Source: Agromyces sp. Leaf222 (GTDB taxonomy: Bacteria; Actinomycetota; Actinomycetes; Actinomycetales; Microbacteriaceae). Taken from it: a stretch of 64,000 nt of DNA. A program made the translations under genes and the position numbers. The notes under the pieces are model-generated. The model saw only the letters and a list, made by a program, of their open reading frames with translations. It made no database searches and was not told the origin of the DNA. Positions 1 to 8,600 of the stretch are shown here, in pieces; position 1 is the first letter of the stretch; each line of letters opens with the position of its first letter. The stretch is from positions 2,758,323 to 2,822,322 of the forward strand of contig NZ_LMKQ01000001.1 of the NCBI RefSeq assembly GCF_001421565.1, given 5' to 3'.

Positions 1-44
1 CCGAGGCCGTGCTGCGACGGCTCGGGGCGACCGGCGACGCCTGA
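1..44 (+). CDS. possible 3' end of an unknown gene (cut by window edge)
   Basis: The frame beginning at base 3 is open to a TGA at 42-44 and would encode a 13-residue C-terminus (EAVLRRLGATGDA). Its composition fits actinobacterial coding sequence, but the piece is too short to assign to a family, and an intergenic origin is possible. The next gene on the opposite strand ends at 99. Confidence 0.3.
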   Translation, partial: EAVLRRLGATGDA

Positions 45-98
45 CCCACGCCGGGCTCCTACGGGCACGCCGACTCCGAAGCGAAACGGGCGGATGCC

Positions 99-704
99 TC
101 AGAGCCAGCCGTTGGCCTCGGCGATGCGCGCGGCATCCGCACGGTTGCGGCCCTCGGTCTTGCCGATCGCGCTCGAGAGGTGATTGCGCACCGTGCCCTC
201 CGATAGGTGCAGGATGCGGGCGATGTCGGCGATCGAACCGCCCGTGCGCGCGACCGAGAGCACGTCGGTCTCTCGCTCGGTGAGGGGCGAGTCGCCCTGC
301 GCGAGCGACTCGGCCGCGAGCACGGGGTCGACCACCCGCAGGCCGGAGGCGACGCGCCGCACGGCGTCGGCCAGCTGGGCCGCCGGTGTGTCCTTCACGA
401 CGAATCCGGAGGCGCCGGCGCGCATGGCCCGCTTGAGGTACCCGGGCCGTCCGAACGTCGTCACCATGATGACGCGACACGTCGGCATCGCCCGACGGAG
501 CTCGGCGGCAGCGGCGATGCCGTCGACGCCCGGCATCTCGATGTCGAGCATCGCCACGTCGGGCGTGGCGGCCTGCGCTGCGGCGACCACCTCGTCGCCG
601 CGACCGACCTCGGCGACGACCTCGATGTCAGGCTCCAGCCCCAGCAGCGCCGAGAGCGCACCGCGCACGAGGGCTTGGTCGTCGGCGATGAGCAGGCGGA
701 TCAC
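99..704 (-). CDS. LuxR/NarL-family response regulator
   Basis: This 201-residue DNA-binding response regulator has a receiver domain at about 1-120 with the acidic pair D8/D9, phospho-acceptor D54 (in MLDIEMPG), switch threonines T82/T83 and K104. A LuxR-type helix-turn-helix follows at about 138-200 (LTERETDVL). The start is GTG, overlapping the stop of the histidine-kinase gene as GTGA, so the two are translationally coupled. Together with the upstream kinase and ABC genes it resembles DesK/DesR- or YvfT/YvfU-type systems, which sense the membrane or an antimicrobial and control a linked ABC-2 exporter. The inducer cannot be read from sequence. Confidence 0.95.
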   Translation of the reverse strand: MIRLLIADDQALVRGALSALLGLEPDIEVVAEVGRGDEVVAAAQAATPDVAMLDIEMPGVDGIAAAAELRRAMPTCRVIMVTTFGRPGYLKRAMRAGASGFVVKDTPAAQLADAVRRVASGLRVVDPVLAAESLAQGDSPLTERETDVLSVARTGGSIADIARILHLSEGTVRNHLSSAIGKTEGRNRADAARIAEANGWL

Positions 705-1816
705 AGCGCCACCCTCAGGGTGAAGCCGCCGAGGTCGCCGCGTCCGACGGTCATCGTGCCGCCCGCAGCCTCGACGCGTTCACGCAGGCCGGCGAGACCG
801 TTCGAACCCGCCGAGGCGGCGCTCGGACCGAACCCGTCGTCGGCGACCTCGACGGCGTCGGACGCCAACCGCACCCGGCACCGGGATGCGCCCGAATGCC
901 GGATCACGTTCGTGACGCCCTCGCGCACGATCCAGCCGGCGAGTTCGCGACGAGGTTCGGGCACGGCATCCGTCGACCGCGGCAGGTCGGCCTCGATGCC
1001 GGCGGCCTCGAGCGCGGACCTTGCGGCGAGGAGCTCGGTGCTCACGTTGACCCCGCGGAACCCGGCGACCGTCGCGCGCACGTCGGCGAGTGCGCCGCGC
1101 GCGAGCTGCTCGACCTGGCCGATCTCGGATCGGGCCCGCGCCGGATCCGCCTCGACGAGCCGCCCGGCGAGTTCGGCCTTGACGGTGATGACCGTGAGCG
1201 AATGACCGAGAATGTCATGCAGGTCGCGCGCCACGCGTCCGCGCTCGCGCTCGACGGCCATCGACTCGAGCTGCGCCTGGGTCGCCCGGAGCTGGTTCAT
1301 CGCGGCGAGGGTGCGGGCGAACGCGGCCATCATGAGCGAGATCGAGATGATGATCGCCGGGGTCGAGAGCACGTGCTCGTGCCAACCCTCGGTGAGGTAT
1401 CCGAGCAGCAGCGAGAGACCGCCGAGCGCGAGGATCGACGTCCAGGTCTCCCGCCAGGGCAGCACGGTCACGGCGATCAGCACGCCGACGTAGGTCCAGA
1501 CGTTGCAGACCTCCCAGCCGAGCCATGGCATGAGCGTGAACGAGAGCGCGAAGAAGCCGAGCGCGACGAGCCGGCGACCACGGAGCGTGAGCGACCAGCC
1601 GAGCGGCGCGGCGACGAGGAACGCGACGGCGAACACGACCACGAGTGCGACACCGACCACGGCGGACCACGTCGAGGACGACTGCGCGATCACCGCGTCG
1701 CCGACGCCGATGAGCCAGAGGAGCGAAACACCGGCGCCGAAGTACCAGCTGCGCGCCCCGCGTGAGACGAGCACCGCCGGGAACGTCGTGAGCGGGCCGG
1801 CCGACGACGGCGGCAT
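701..1816 (-). CDS. DesK-like sensor histidine kinase
   Basis: The protein is a 371-residue membrane histidine kinase. Its N-terminal half has five to six hydrophobic segments. The HisKA_3 H-box (RDLHDILGHS) carries the phospho-histidine, and an HATPase domain has an N-box (REGVTNVIRHS) and G-boxes (DDGFGP, GSNGLAGLRERV). I chose the ATG at 1816 because GAGGTGG lies six bases upstream. An in-frame ATG at 1846 would add ten residues but has no clear ribosome site. The gene overlaps its response regulator by four bases, and the ABC permease ends 152 bp upstream on the same strand. It probably phosphorylates the 99-704 regulator. Confidence 0.93.
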   Translation of the reverse strand: MPPSSAGPLTTFPAVLVSRGARSWYFGAGVSLLWLIGVGDAVIAQSSSTWSAVVGVALVVVFAVAFLVAAPLGWSLTLRGRRLVALGFFALSFTLMPWLGWEVCNVWTYVGVLIAVTVLPWRETWTSILALGGLSLLLGYLTEGWHEHVLSTPAIIISISLMMAAFARTLAAMNQLRATQAQLESMAVERERGRVARDLHDILGHSLTVITVKAELAGRLVEADPARARSEIGQVEQLARGALADVRATVAGFRGVNVSTELLAARSALEAAGIEADLPRSTDAVPEPRRELAGWIVREGVTNVIRHSGASRCRVRLASDAVEVADDGFGPSAASAGSNGLAGLRERVEAAGGTMTVGRGDLGGFTLRVAL

Positions 1817-1968
1817 GATCGGCCACCTCGGGCCGGAGAAAGGCATGTCGATGCTCGTGTCGCGCACGTGTCTCACCTTAGGACGGAGCGGATCGGGGGA
1901 CGAGGCCGGGCGTGCCGGTCGTGCCGCGCGGGTCCGCGCGGGTCGGCGCGGCACGACGGGCGGCTCGG

Positions 1969-2790
1969 TCAGACGCGCTTCGTGTCGCGACGGAACGCCC
2001 AGGCGGTGCCGAGCACGAAGATCGCGAGCCACGCGATCGCATTCAGGAACCACAGCAGGTCGACGCCCTGGCCCGTGAGCGGCGCCCGCGCGATCTGCCC
2101 GATGCCGTAGACCGGGGTGAAAGCGGCGATGTCCTGCAGCACGGGCGCCATGGAGTCGACCGGGTAGAAGAGTCCGCCGATGAAGCTCAGGAACACGACG
2201 ACGAGGTTCGTGACCTGAGCCGTGTTCTCGCCTGGCACGAGGTAGCCGACGAGCAGGCCCAGCGCGGTGAAGACGGCCGAGCCAAGCAGCCAGGCGGTCA
2301 GACCAGAGGCGATCCACTGCTCCGGAGACATCCGGATGCCGGTGGCGGCCCCCGCGATGTAGGTCGCCACGACCGCGAGCAGGCCGAGCATCATGCCCGC
2401 GATCACCTTCGTCGCCACCCCGGCGATCGGATGCAGCGGGGTGAGGCGCAGCTGGCGGCTCCACCCCTGCGCGCGCTCGATGGAGACGGCGCTGCCGGCC
2501 GCGGTGGCCGAGATGATCGCGCCGTACACGGCCATCGAGACCATGATGTACGCGGCGACCGAGAGGCCGCCGTCGGCGATCGGCAGGTCGGTGAGCGGCT
2601 GGTCGCGATTCGGGTAGCCGATCAGCAGGTACATCGCGACCGGGAAGACGACGGTGAAGGCGAGCGTGCGGCGGTTGCGCAGCTTTCGCTTGAGCTCGAT
2701 GCCGAGGAACGTCAGGTTGAAGCCACCGAACGGCGGGACCCGGCGCTCGAGGCTCACGCGGTCGGTGCGTGCGGGTGCGGTCGTGCTCAT
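1969..2790 (-). CDS. ABC-2 type transporter permease
   Basis: This 273-residue integral membrane protein has about six transmembrane segments in the ABC-2 layout. A cytoplasmic N-terminus (GIELKRKLRNRR) precedes a first span near VVFPVAMYLLIGY, and the C-terminus is basic (RRDTKRV). It starts two bases after the stop of the ATPase gene, so the two form one transcription unit and very likely one transporter. The linked two-component system suggests inducible export of a lipid, peptide or drug. The substrate is unknown. Confidence 0.93.
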   Translation of the reverse strand: MSTTAPARTDRVSLERRVPPFGGFNLTFLGIELKRKLRNRRTLAFTVVFPVAMYLLIGYPNRDQPLTDLPIADGGLSVAAYIMVSMAVYGAIISATAAGSAVSIERAQGWSRQLRLTPLHPIAGVATKVIAGMMLGLLAVVATYIAGAATGIRMSPEQWIASGLTAWLLGSAVFTALGLLVGYLVPGENTAQVTNLVVVFLSFIGGLFYPVDSMAPVLQDIAAFTPVYGIGQIARAPLTGQGVDLLWFLNAIAWLAIFVLGTAWAFRRDTKRV

Positions 2791-2792
2791 GG

Positions 2793-3731
2793 TCAGTACT
2801 TCCCTTCGGAGGTGAGGGCGATGAAGGCGCTCTCGAGGTTCTGCCCGGTGATCTCCAGGTCGCGGGCGGCGGTCGCGGTGAGCAGGTGCCTGGCGACGAC
2901 GTCGGAGTCCCGGGTGACGAGCGCGAACCGCTCGCCCTGGGCCTCGACCGAATCGACCCCCGGCAGTGCGGCGAGGGCGACGGCATCGGCTCCGGGAATG
3001 GTCGCGTGCACCGTGCGCCCCGAGGCGAGGTTCTTGATCTCGGCGGCAGTGCCGTCGGCGACGATCCGCCCCTGGCGCATCAGCACGATGCGATCGGCGT
3101 AGGCGTCGGCCTCGTCGAGGTAGTGGGTCGCGAACAGCACGGTGCGGCCGCGTGCGGCATCCTCGCGGATCGCGTTCCAGAAGTCGCGGCGCCCCGTGAC
3201 GTCCATGCCCGTCGTGGGCTCGTCGAGGATGAGCAGGCCGGGGTCGCTGAGCAGTGCCATCGCGAACCGCAGGCGCTGCTGCTGGCCGCCCGAGCAGAGG
3301 CCGACCATGCGGTCGGCGATCTCGAGGATGCCGGCGCGCTCGAGCACCTCATCGACCGGACGGCGGTCGGCGAACAGACTGCCGGTGAGCGCCACGGTCT
3401 CGCGGACCGTCAGGTCCTTGAGCAGTCCGCCCGTCTGCAGCACGGCCGAGACGAAACCCTGGGCGACCGCCGTGCGCGCGCTCCGGCCGAAGACCTCGAC
3501 GGTGCCGGCGTCGGGTGAGGAGAGTCCGAGGATGAGGTCGATCGTCGAGGTCTTGCCCGCCCCGTTCGGCCCGAGGAAGGCCACGATCTCGCCCGGCTCG
3601 ATCTGGAGGTCGACGCCGTCGACGGCGTGGACGGAGCCGAAGCGCTTGGTGACGGCGCGCACGTCGACCGCGAGCAGCGGTGCGGATGCCGCGGTGCCGG
3701 CGGCTGCGGTGGTGAGTTCTGCTGTTCCCAT
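2793..3731 (-). CDS. ABC transporter ATP-binding protein
   Basis: The 312-residue nucleotide-binding subunit has Walker A GPNGAGKT at 54-61, a Q-loop (VLQTGGL), the signature SGGQQQR, and Walker [13 protein letters not shown] followed by an H-loop (FATHYLDEAD). A C-terminal extension of about 90 residues (domain like DUF4162) is usual for drug- or lantibiotic-exporter ATPases of this class. It is the first gene of the four-gene exporter/two-component module. It is divergent from the ArsR-type regulator across 160 bp that contain that gene's repeat-rich promoter, so the regulator could control both directions. Confidence 0.95.
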   Translation of the reverse strand: MGTAELTTAAAGTAASAPLLAVDVRAVTKRFGSVHAVDGVDLQIEPGEIVAFLGPNGAGKTSTIDLILGLSSPDAGTVEVFGRSARTAVAQGFVSAVLQTGGLLKDLTVRETVALTGSLFADRRPVDEVLERAGILEIADRMVGLCSGGQQQRLRFAMALLSDPGLLILDEPTTGMDVTGRRDFWNAIREDAARGRTVLFATHYLDEADAYADRIVLMRQGRIVADGTAAEIKNLASGRTVHATIPGADAVALAALPGVDSVEAQGERFALVTRDSDVVARHLLTATAARDLEITGQNLESAFIALTSEGKY

Positions 3732-3827
3732 GAGTCCATGGTCGGCGCCGTCGAGGTGGTCGCCCTCACACCGACGTCACGACCTGCCCGTGACATCCGT
3801 CATGGTCCTGAATGCGGCGGACGGGAT

Positions 3828-3891
3828 GATGCAAAGAATACGTTGCAAAGAAATCCTTGCAACGTTCTCTTTGCAGCGTTATCTTTGCATC
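3828..3891 (+). promoter_or_regulatory. repeat-array operator overlapping a leaderless promoter
   Basis: Five copies of a TTTGCA/TTGCAA-type half-site lie in 64 bp. Two point left (TGCAAAGAATACG from about 3830, TTGCAAAGAAAT from about 3843) and three point right at roughly 13-14-bp steps (CTTGCAACGTT, CTTTGCAGCGTT, CTTTGCATC). The outer arms 3828-3838 and 3881-3891 are inverted repeats matching at 10 of 11 positions. A sigma70-like promoter is embedded: -35 TTGCAA at 3857-3862, 17 bp, -10 TATCTT at 3880-3885. Transcription would begin at or next to the ATG at 3892, so the regulator gene is probably leaderless and self-repressed. Confidence 0.7.
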
Positions 3892-4605
3892 ATGTCCACC
3901 GACCAGCCCCGCGACCTCTCGGCCCAGCCCAGCAGCACGCGGCACCCGGGCATCGACCACGTCCTGCCCTCTTCGAGCCTCAAGTCGCTCGCCCATCCGC
4001 TGCGGGTGCGCATCTACGACGAGCTCTCGTCGTACGGCCCGATGACCGCGAGCGGGCTCGGCGAACGCCTCGGCGAGTCGAGCGGCTCCACGAGCTACCA
4101 CCTGCGCCAGCTCGAACGCGCCGGCCTCGTGCGCGAGGACACCACGCGCGGCAAGGGCCGCGAGCGCTGGTGGGAGCGCACGCCGGGCTCGATCGCGATC
4201 CCCGATGCCAGGTCGCTGCCCGCCGGCAGCGCCGAGCGCCTCGCCGTCAAGCTCGTCGAAGACGAGTGGTTCCGCTCGCGCGAGACGAACTTCCGCGAGT
4301 TCGTGCTCGAGGGCGACCAGGTCTTCGGCGACGAGTGGCTCGACATCGCGACGAGCGACACCATCAACCTGCGCCTCACGCCCGAGCAACTCGGCGCACT
4401 CGTCGCCGACCTCGACGTCGTGCTGATGCGCTACATCGACGCCCACAAGCGCACGCCCTCCCCCGGCTCGCGACCGGTGCAGATCCACATCAACGCGTTC
4501 CCGCTCATGCGCGGGGAGCCGACGGCGCCGACCGGCAGCCCCGACACCACGACGAACGCCGACGACATCACGACCGACCCCACCGACACCACGAAGGAGC
4601 TCTGA
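3892..4605 (+). CDS. ArsR-type winged-helix transcriptional regulator
   Basis: A 237-residue regulator with an N-terminal winged helix-turn-helix at about 25-95: LKSLAHPLRVRIYDEL, then the recognition helix SGSTSYHLRQLERAGLV and the wing RGKGRERWW. This is the ArsR/HTH_20 pattern. The C-terminal part (about 110-190) is an unassigned helical sensing domain, followed by a Thr/Asp-rich tail. The ATG directly abuts the operator array at 3828-3891, so little or no 5' leader is expected and autoregulation is likely. It could also control the divergent ABC genes. No metal-binding Cys cluster is visible, so a metal sensor role is not supported. Confidence 0.9.
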   Translation: MSTDQPRDLSAQPSSTRHPGIDHVLPSSSLKSLAHPLRVRIYDELSSYGPMTASGLGERLGESSGSTSYHLRQLERAGLVREDTTRGKGRERWWERTPGSIAIPDARSLPAGSAERLAVKLVEDEWFRSRETNFREFVLEGDQVFGDEWLDIATSDTINLRLTPEQLGALVADLDVVLMRYIDAHKRTPSPGSRPVQIHINAFPLMRGEPTAPTGSPDTTTNADDITTDPTDTTKEL

Positions 4606-4606
4606 C

Positions 4607-4819
4607 ATGACCACGACACTCCTCTCCCCCGGTTCGGGAGTCATCGCCGTGCTGGCCGTGCGCAGCGGACTCCGCATCACCGAATGGGGCCTGCGGCGAG
4701 CGGCCCGCCGGGCTGACGCCGACCGGCTGCGATCCGAAGCCGATACACGGGCGGTCGTCGCTGCGGCGCTGCCCGAGCGCGACGCGCTGATCCGCCCCAG
4801 CGTGAACCCGTTCCGCTGA
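4607..4819 (+). CDS. small protein of unknown function (70 aa)
   Basis: The start codon lies one base after the stop of the regulator gene, and AAGGAG inside the regulator's last codons sits seven bases upstream of the ATG, so the two are coupled. The protein has a short hydrophobic stretch (GVIAVLAVRSGL), an amphipathic Arg-rich region (RRAARRADADRLRSEAD) and a polar tail. I do not recognise a family. Co-transcription with a self-repressed regulator suggests it belongs to the regulated function, perhaps at the membrane. Confidence 0.7.
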   Translation: MTTTLLSPGSGVIAVLAVRSGLRITEWGLRRAARRADADRLRSEADTRAVVAAALPERDALIRPSVNPFR

Positions 4820-4949
4820 GCGGCGTCGGCCCGATCGCACGGACGCAGATGGTCGCTCTGCTCGTCGTGGAGCGACCATTCGCGACCGCGGTGCGGCGAG
4901 TCGCGCGCGACCGCGACATCCGTTCTCCGGGTTCGCAGCAGACGACGGG

Positions 4950-4978
4950 TGCCCCGCCCGAACGCATCGGGCGGGGCA
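4950..4978 (-). terminator. rho-independent-type hairpin after the SGNH gene
   Basis: A 12-bp perfect stem (TGCCCCGCCCGA with TCGGGCGGGGCA) encloses the loop ACGCA, 18 bp downstream of the SGNH esterase stop at 4996. There is no strong T-run, as is common in high-GC actinobacteria. It is nearly identical to the hairpin downstream of pnp at 5990-6022. Confidence 0.75.
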
Positions 4979-4995
4979 TCAGCGTCTGCCGTGGC

Positions 4996-5874
4996 TCAGC
5001 GGCTCAGCACCCGGTCGTTCGCGAGTGCGCGGGCGTACCCGAGTGCGTTGCCGAGGGCGTTCGGATGGAAGTTCGCCGTGGCCAGCGGGTTCGCCGGGTC
5101 GAACGCGATGTAGGGCAGGCGCGAGCCGATGCCGTGGCCGGCGAACTCCTGCGTCACGTCGACGAGGGTGACGCGCGGGTTGCCGGTCGCCGCGACCGCC
5201 CCCGCGATGACGGCATTGAGCCCGTCGCTCGCGGTGTTGACGAGGTCGCCGAGCGGCGCGACGCCCGGGGCGAACAGGCGCGGATAGTTCAGCACGACGA
5301 CCTTCGCGTTCGGAAGGGTCGCGGCGATCGTCGCGTAGAGCCCGACCAGCTGCGGACCGAGCACGGCCAGCTTCGCCGCACTCGTCTCGAGCGCCGTCTT
5401 GCACGGGTCGACGGCCGGATCGGGGTTCAGGGCGCAGCCCGCGAGCACCTCGTTGGAGCCGGCGTCGATGCCGCCCACCGTGAGGGTCACGAGCTTCGTC
5501 TGCGGGCTCACGCCCGCCAGTTGCGCCGCGGTGTCGGCGACGGTCGCGCCCGAGCACGCCTTGTTCTCGGTGAGGCGGTAGAGGCTGAAGACGGCGGCGA
5601 TGGTCGGATACCCGGTGAAGCGACTCTGCTTGCAGTCGTCGGAGCGGTACGGCGGAGCACCCTGGCCCGCGGTGAACGAGTCGCCGAGGGCGACGTAGCC
5701 GCGCGCGGGCGGAGACCAGCCGGTCGCGACGGCCGAGGCCGCACCTGATGCGGCCGTGGTCGGCTGGGCGGCCGCCGGAGCGGCGGCGATGCCGGCGATC
5801 AGGGCGGCGGAGATCAGCGCGAGGGCACCGAGACGAGACGGAAGCCCCCTTTTGAAGTGAGCATTCTTCATCAT
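4996..5874 (-). CDS. secreted SGNH/GDSL-type esterase or lipase
   Basis: This 292-residue protein has a basic N-terminus, a hydrophobic core and AxA sites (APAAAQ, about residues 32-37), which is a Sec signal peptide. The mature part is an SGNH hydrolase: block I GDSF with nucleophile S66 (first Met counted), block III as VGGIDAG (the usual GGND Asn is replaced by Ile), and catalytic His in NFHPNALG. Several cysteines (DDCKQS, KACSG, AGCAL, DPCK) suggest disulfides, as in Streptomyces-type extracellular lipases. Two adjacent ATGs (5874, 5871) are possible starts and neither has a clear ribosome site. It stands alone between two terminators. Confidence 0.9.
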   Translation of the reverse strand: MMKNAHFKRGLPSRLGALALISAALIAGIAAAPAAAQPTTAASGAASAVATGWSPPARGYVALGDSFTAGQGAPPYRSDDCKQSRFTGYPTIAAVFSLYRLTENKACSGATVADTAAQLAGVSPQTKLVTLTVGGIDAGSNEVLAGCALNPDPAVDPCKTALETSAAKLAVLGPQLVGLYATIAATLPNAKVVVLNYPRLFAPGVAPLGDLVNTASDGLNAVIAGAVAATGNPRVTLVDVTQEFAGHGIGSRLPYIAFDPANPLATANFHPNALGNALGYARALANDRVLSR

Positions 5875-5989
5875 GGGGCGGACGCTACTCCGAGGCCGAA
5901 CGCCCGGCCATCCCCACTTCGAGGTGCCGACCCATGCAGCGCATCGCAGCGCTCAGCGCAGCGCATCACGACACGACGGCAAGACGACG

Positions 5990-6022
5990 GATGCCCCGCC
6001 CGAACGAATCGGGCGGGGCATC
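5990..6022 (-). terminator. terminator of pnp
   Basis: A perfect 14-bp stem (GATGCCCCGCCCGA with TCGGGCGGGGCATC) and five-base loop lie 30 bp after the pnp stop. It is the near twin of the hairpin at 4950-4978. Confidence 0.85.
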
Positions 6023-6051
6023 GGTCTGCGATGAACGCGGTGACGCGGTGG

Positions 6052-8334
6052 TTACGCGTCGGCGCCCTCTGCAGCAACCTCGGAGTGGATACCGGCGGTC
6101 TCGCGACCCTCGGTGTCGGCGTCTTCGGCCACGACCGGAGCGAGCGAGAGCTTGCCGCGGTCGTCGATCTTCGTGATCTCGACGAGGATCTTCTGGCCGA
6201 CGCCGAGCACGTCTTCGACGTTCTCGACGCGCTTGCCACCGGCGAGCTTGCGCACCTCGCTGATGTGCAGCAGGCCGTCCTTGCCGGGCAGCAGCGAGAC
6301 GAACGCGCCGAAGGCGGCGATCTTCACGACGGTGCCGAGGAACTGCTCGCCGACCTCGGGGTTGGTCGGGTTGGCGATCGCGTTGACCTGCGCGCGAGCG
6401 GCCTCGGCCGACGGACCGTCGACGGCGCCGATGTAGACGGTGCCGTCCTCCTCGATGGAGATGTCGGCGCCGGTCTCGTCCTGGATCGCGTTGATCGTCT
6501 TGCCCTTCGGGCCGATCAGCTCGCCGATCTTGTCGACGGGGATCTGCACCGAGATCACGCGGGGCGCGGTCGGGGCCATCTCGTCGGGAGCGTCGATCGC
6601 GGCGTTCAGCACGGCGAGGATCGTCGTGCGAGCCTCCTTCGCCTGCGTCAGCGCGCCGGCGAGCACCGAGGCGGGGATGCCGTCGAGCTTCGTGTCGAGC
6701 TGGATCGCGGTGACGAACTCCGACGTGCCGGCGACCTTGAAGTCCATGTCGCCGAGGGCGTCTTCGGCACCGAGGATGTCGGTGAGGGCCGCGTAGCGGG
6801 TCTCACCGTTCACGGTGTCGGAGATGAGGCCCATCGCGATGCCCGCGACGGGGGCGCGCAGCGGCACACCGGCGTTGAGCAGCGACAGCGTCGAGGCGCA
6901 GACCGAACCCATCGAGGTGGAGCCGTTCGAGCCGAGTGCCTCGGAGACCTGGCGGATGGCGTAGGGGAACTCCTCGCGCGTGGGCAGCACCGGCACGAGC
7001 GCGCGCTCGGCGAGTGCGCCGTGCCCGATCTCGCGACGCTTCGGCGACCCGACGCGACCGGTCTCACCGGTCGAGTAGGGCGGGAAGTTGTAGTTGTGCA
7101 TGTAGCGCTTCTTGGTGACCGGGCTCAGCGAGTCGATCTGCTGCTCGAGCTTCAGCATGTTCAGCGTGGTGACGCCCAGGATCTGGGTCTCGCCGCGCTG
7201 GAAGATGGCCGAGCCGTGAACGCGGGGCACGACCTGCACCTCGGCATCGAGCGGGCGGATGTCGGCGAGGCCGCGGCCGTCGATGCGGACGCCCTCTTCG
7301 AGCACGCGCGTGCGCATGACCTTCTTGGTGACCGACTTGTAGGCCGCGGAGACCTCGGCGTTGGCCGACTCGGGCAGTTCGCCCGCTTCGACCTTGGCTG
7401 CGACCTCGGCCTTGACGCGCGCCTTGAGCGCGTCATCGGCGTCCTGACGCTCGACCTTGCCGGCGATCTTGTAGACGTCCTTGAGCTCTGCGGCTGCGAA
7501 CGCCTCGACGACTGCCTTGACCTCGGCCTGGTAGGGCGGGAAGGTCGGGTAGTCGGCGGTGGGCTTCGCGGCGATCTTCGCAACCTGCAGCTGCGCCTCG
7601 ACGAGCTGCTTGATGAACGGCTTCGATGCCTCGATGCCCTGCGCGATGACCTCTTCGTTCGGCTTGATGGCGCCGGCCTGGATGAGGTTCCACGCGTTGT
7701 CGGTCGCCTCGGCCTCGATCATCATGATCGCGACGTCCTGCGAACCGTCGTTCTCGGTGATGACGCGACCCGCGACGACCATGCTGAAGACGGCGTCCTC
7801 GAGCTGGCTGTGCTTGGGGAACGCGACCCACTGGCCGTCGATGAGCGCGACGCGCACGCCGGCGACGGGACCCGAGAACGGCAGGCCCGAGAGCTGCGTC
7901 GAGAGCGACGCGGCGTTGATGGCGAGCACGTCGTAGAGCTCGTCGGGCTCGATGGCGAGCACGGTGATGACGACCTGGACCTCGTTGCGGAGGCCCTCGA
8001 CGAACGAGGGGCGCAGGGGGCGGTCGATCAGACGGCAGGTGAGGATCGCCTCGGTCGAGGGGCGGCCCTCGCGACGGAAGAACGAGCCCGGGATGCGACC
8101 CGCGGCGTACATGCGCTCTTCGACGTCGATCGTGAGCGGGAAGAAGTCGAAGTGGTCCTTCGGCTGCTTGGAGGCGGACGTCGCCGAGAGCAGCATGGTC
8201 TCTTCGTCGATGTAGGCGACTGCCGAGCCCTGCGACTGCTGCGCGAGGCGGCCGGTTTCGAACCGGATCGTGCGGGTGCCGAACTTGCCATTGTCGATGA
8301 CGGCTTCGGCGAACGTGATTTCAGGACCTTCCAA
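6052..8334 (-). CDS. pnp: polyribonucleotide nucleotidyltransferase (PNPase)
   Basis: A 760-residue 3'-5' phosphorolytic exoribonuclease of RNA decay. It shows the expected order: RNase PH domain 1 ([22 protein letters not shown]), helical linker, RNase PH domain 2 ([31 protein letters not shown]), KH domain with GxxG loop (IGPKGK), and an S1 domain ([13 protein letters not shown]). I place the start at TTG 8334, giving the normal [17 protein letters not shown]-terminus, with AAAGGAG about nine bases upstream. An ATG at 8364 would add ten atypical residues. Unusually rpsO is not next to it but about 41 kb away on the same strand. Confidence 0.98.
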   Translation of the reverse strand: MEGPEITFAEAVIDNGKFGTRTIRFETGRLAQQSQGSAVAYIDEETMLLSATSASKQPKDHFDFFPLTIDVEERMYAAGRIPGSFFRREGRPSTEAILTCRLIDRPLRPSFVEGLRNEVQVVITVLAIEPDELYDVLAINAASLSTQLSGLPFSGPVAGVRVALIDGQWVAFPKHSQLEDAVFSMVVAGRVITENDGSQDVAIMMIEAEATDNAWNLIQAGAIKPNEEVIAQGIEASKPFIKQLVEAQLQVAKIAAKPTADYPTFPPYQAEVKAVVEAFAAAELKDVYKIAGKVERQDADDALKARVKAEVAAKVEAGELPESANAEVSAAYKSVTKKVMRTRVLEEGVRIDGRGLADIRPLDAEVQVVPRVHGSAIFQRGETQILGVTTLNMLKLEQQIDSLSPVTKKRYMHNYNFPPYSTGETGRVGSPKRREIGHGALAERALVPVLPTREEFPYAIRQVSEALGSNGSTSMGSVCASTLSLLNAGVPLRAPVAGIAMGLISDTVNGETRYAALTDILGAEDALGDMDFKVAGTSEFVTAIQLDTKLDGIPASVLAGALTQAKEARTTILAVLNAAIDAPDEMAPTAPRVISVQIPVDKIGELIGPKGKTINAIQDETGADISIEEDGTVYIGAVDGPSAEAARAQVNAIANPTNPEVGEQFLGTVVKIAAFGAFVSLLPGKDGLLHISEVRKLAGGKRVENVEDVLGVGQKILVEITKIDDRGKLSLAPVVAEDADTEGRETAGIHSEVAAEGADA

Positions 8335-8600
8335 GAGGTCTCTCTCCTTTGTTTTTCGTCGCACCCCGTATGGGCACGACTCGTACGTCAGGAGCAGGAA
8401 CAGGCAATACGAATCGCATCAGGACGATGGGTTCACGCTGGCCACCAGTAGAAGTCCACCATTCGATCCGTTCGTCGATTGGTGATCCACCACAGGGGAC
8501 CAGCTTCCTGCCGGCCTGCTCCGTCAGCTGCTGTTCGGCGCCGTGCACCTGCACGGCGACCGGTCGGCAACCTCGTCCAGCCTAGCAGAGCGCATGTTTT
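8335..8600 (-). promoter_or_regulatory. leader/promoter region of pnp
   Basis: These 266 bp between the pnp start and the stop of the next minus-strand gene hold the pnp ribosome site (AAAGGAGAG at about 8343-8351, minus strand). I could not pick out a convincing -35/-10 pair or a stable long hairpin by eye. No gene is supported here. A long autoregulated leader, as known for enterobacterial pnp, is possible but not shown. Confidence 0.4.

Noticed and set aside
1847..2986. 5' extension of the histidine-kinase frame
   Set aside because: It runs in the shadow of the ABC permease gene. Membrane-protein sequence and a good ribosome site appear only at 1816.
5857..8451. Long plus-strand open frame of about 860 codons
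   Set aside because: It is antisense to pnp, and its Asp/Arg/Leu-rich composition is the usual mirror of GC-rich coding sequence.
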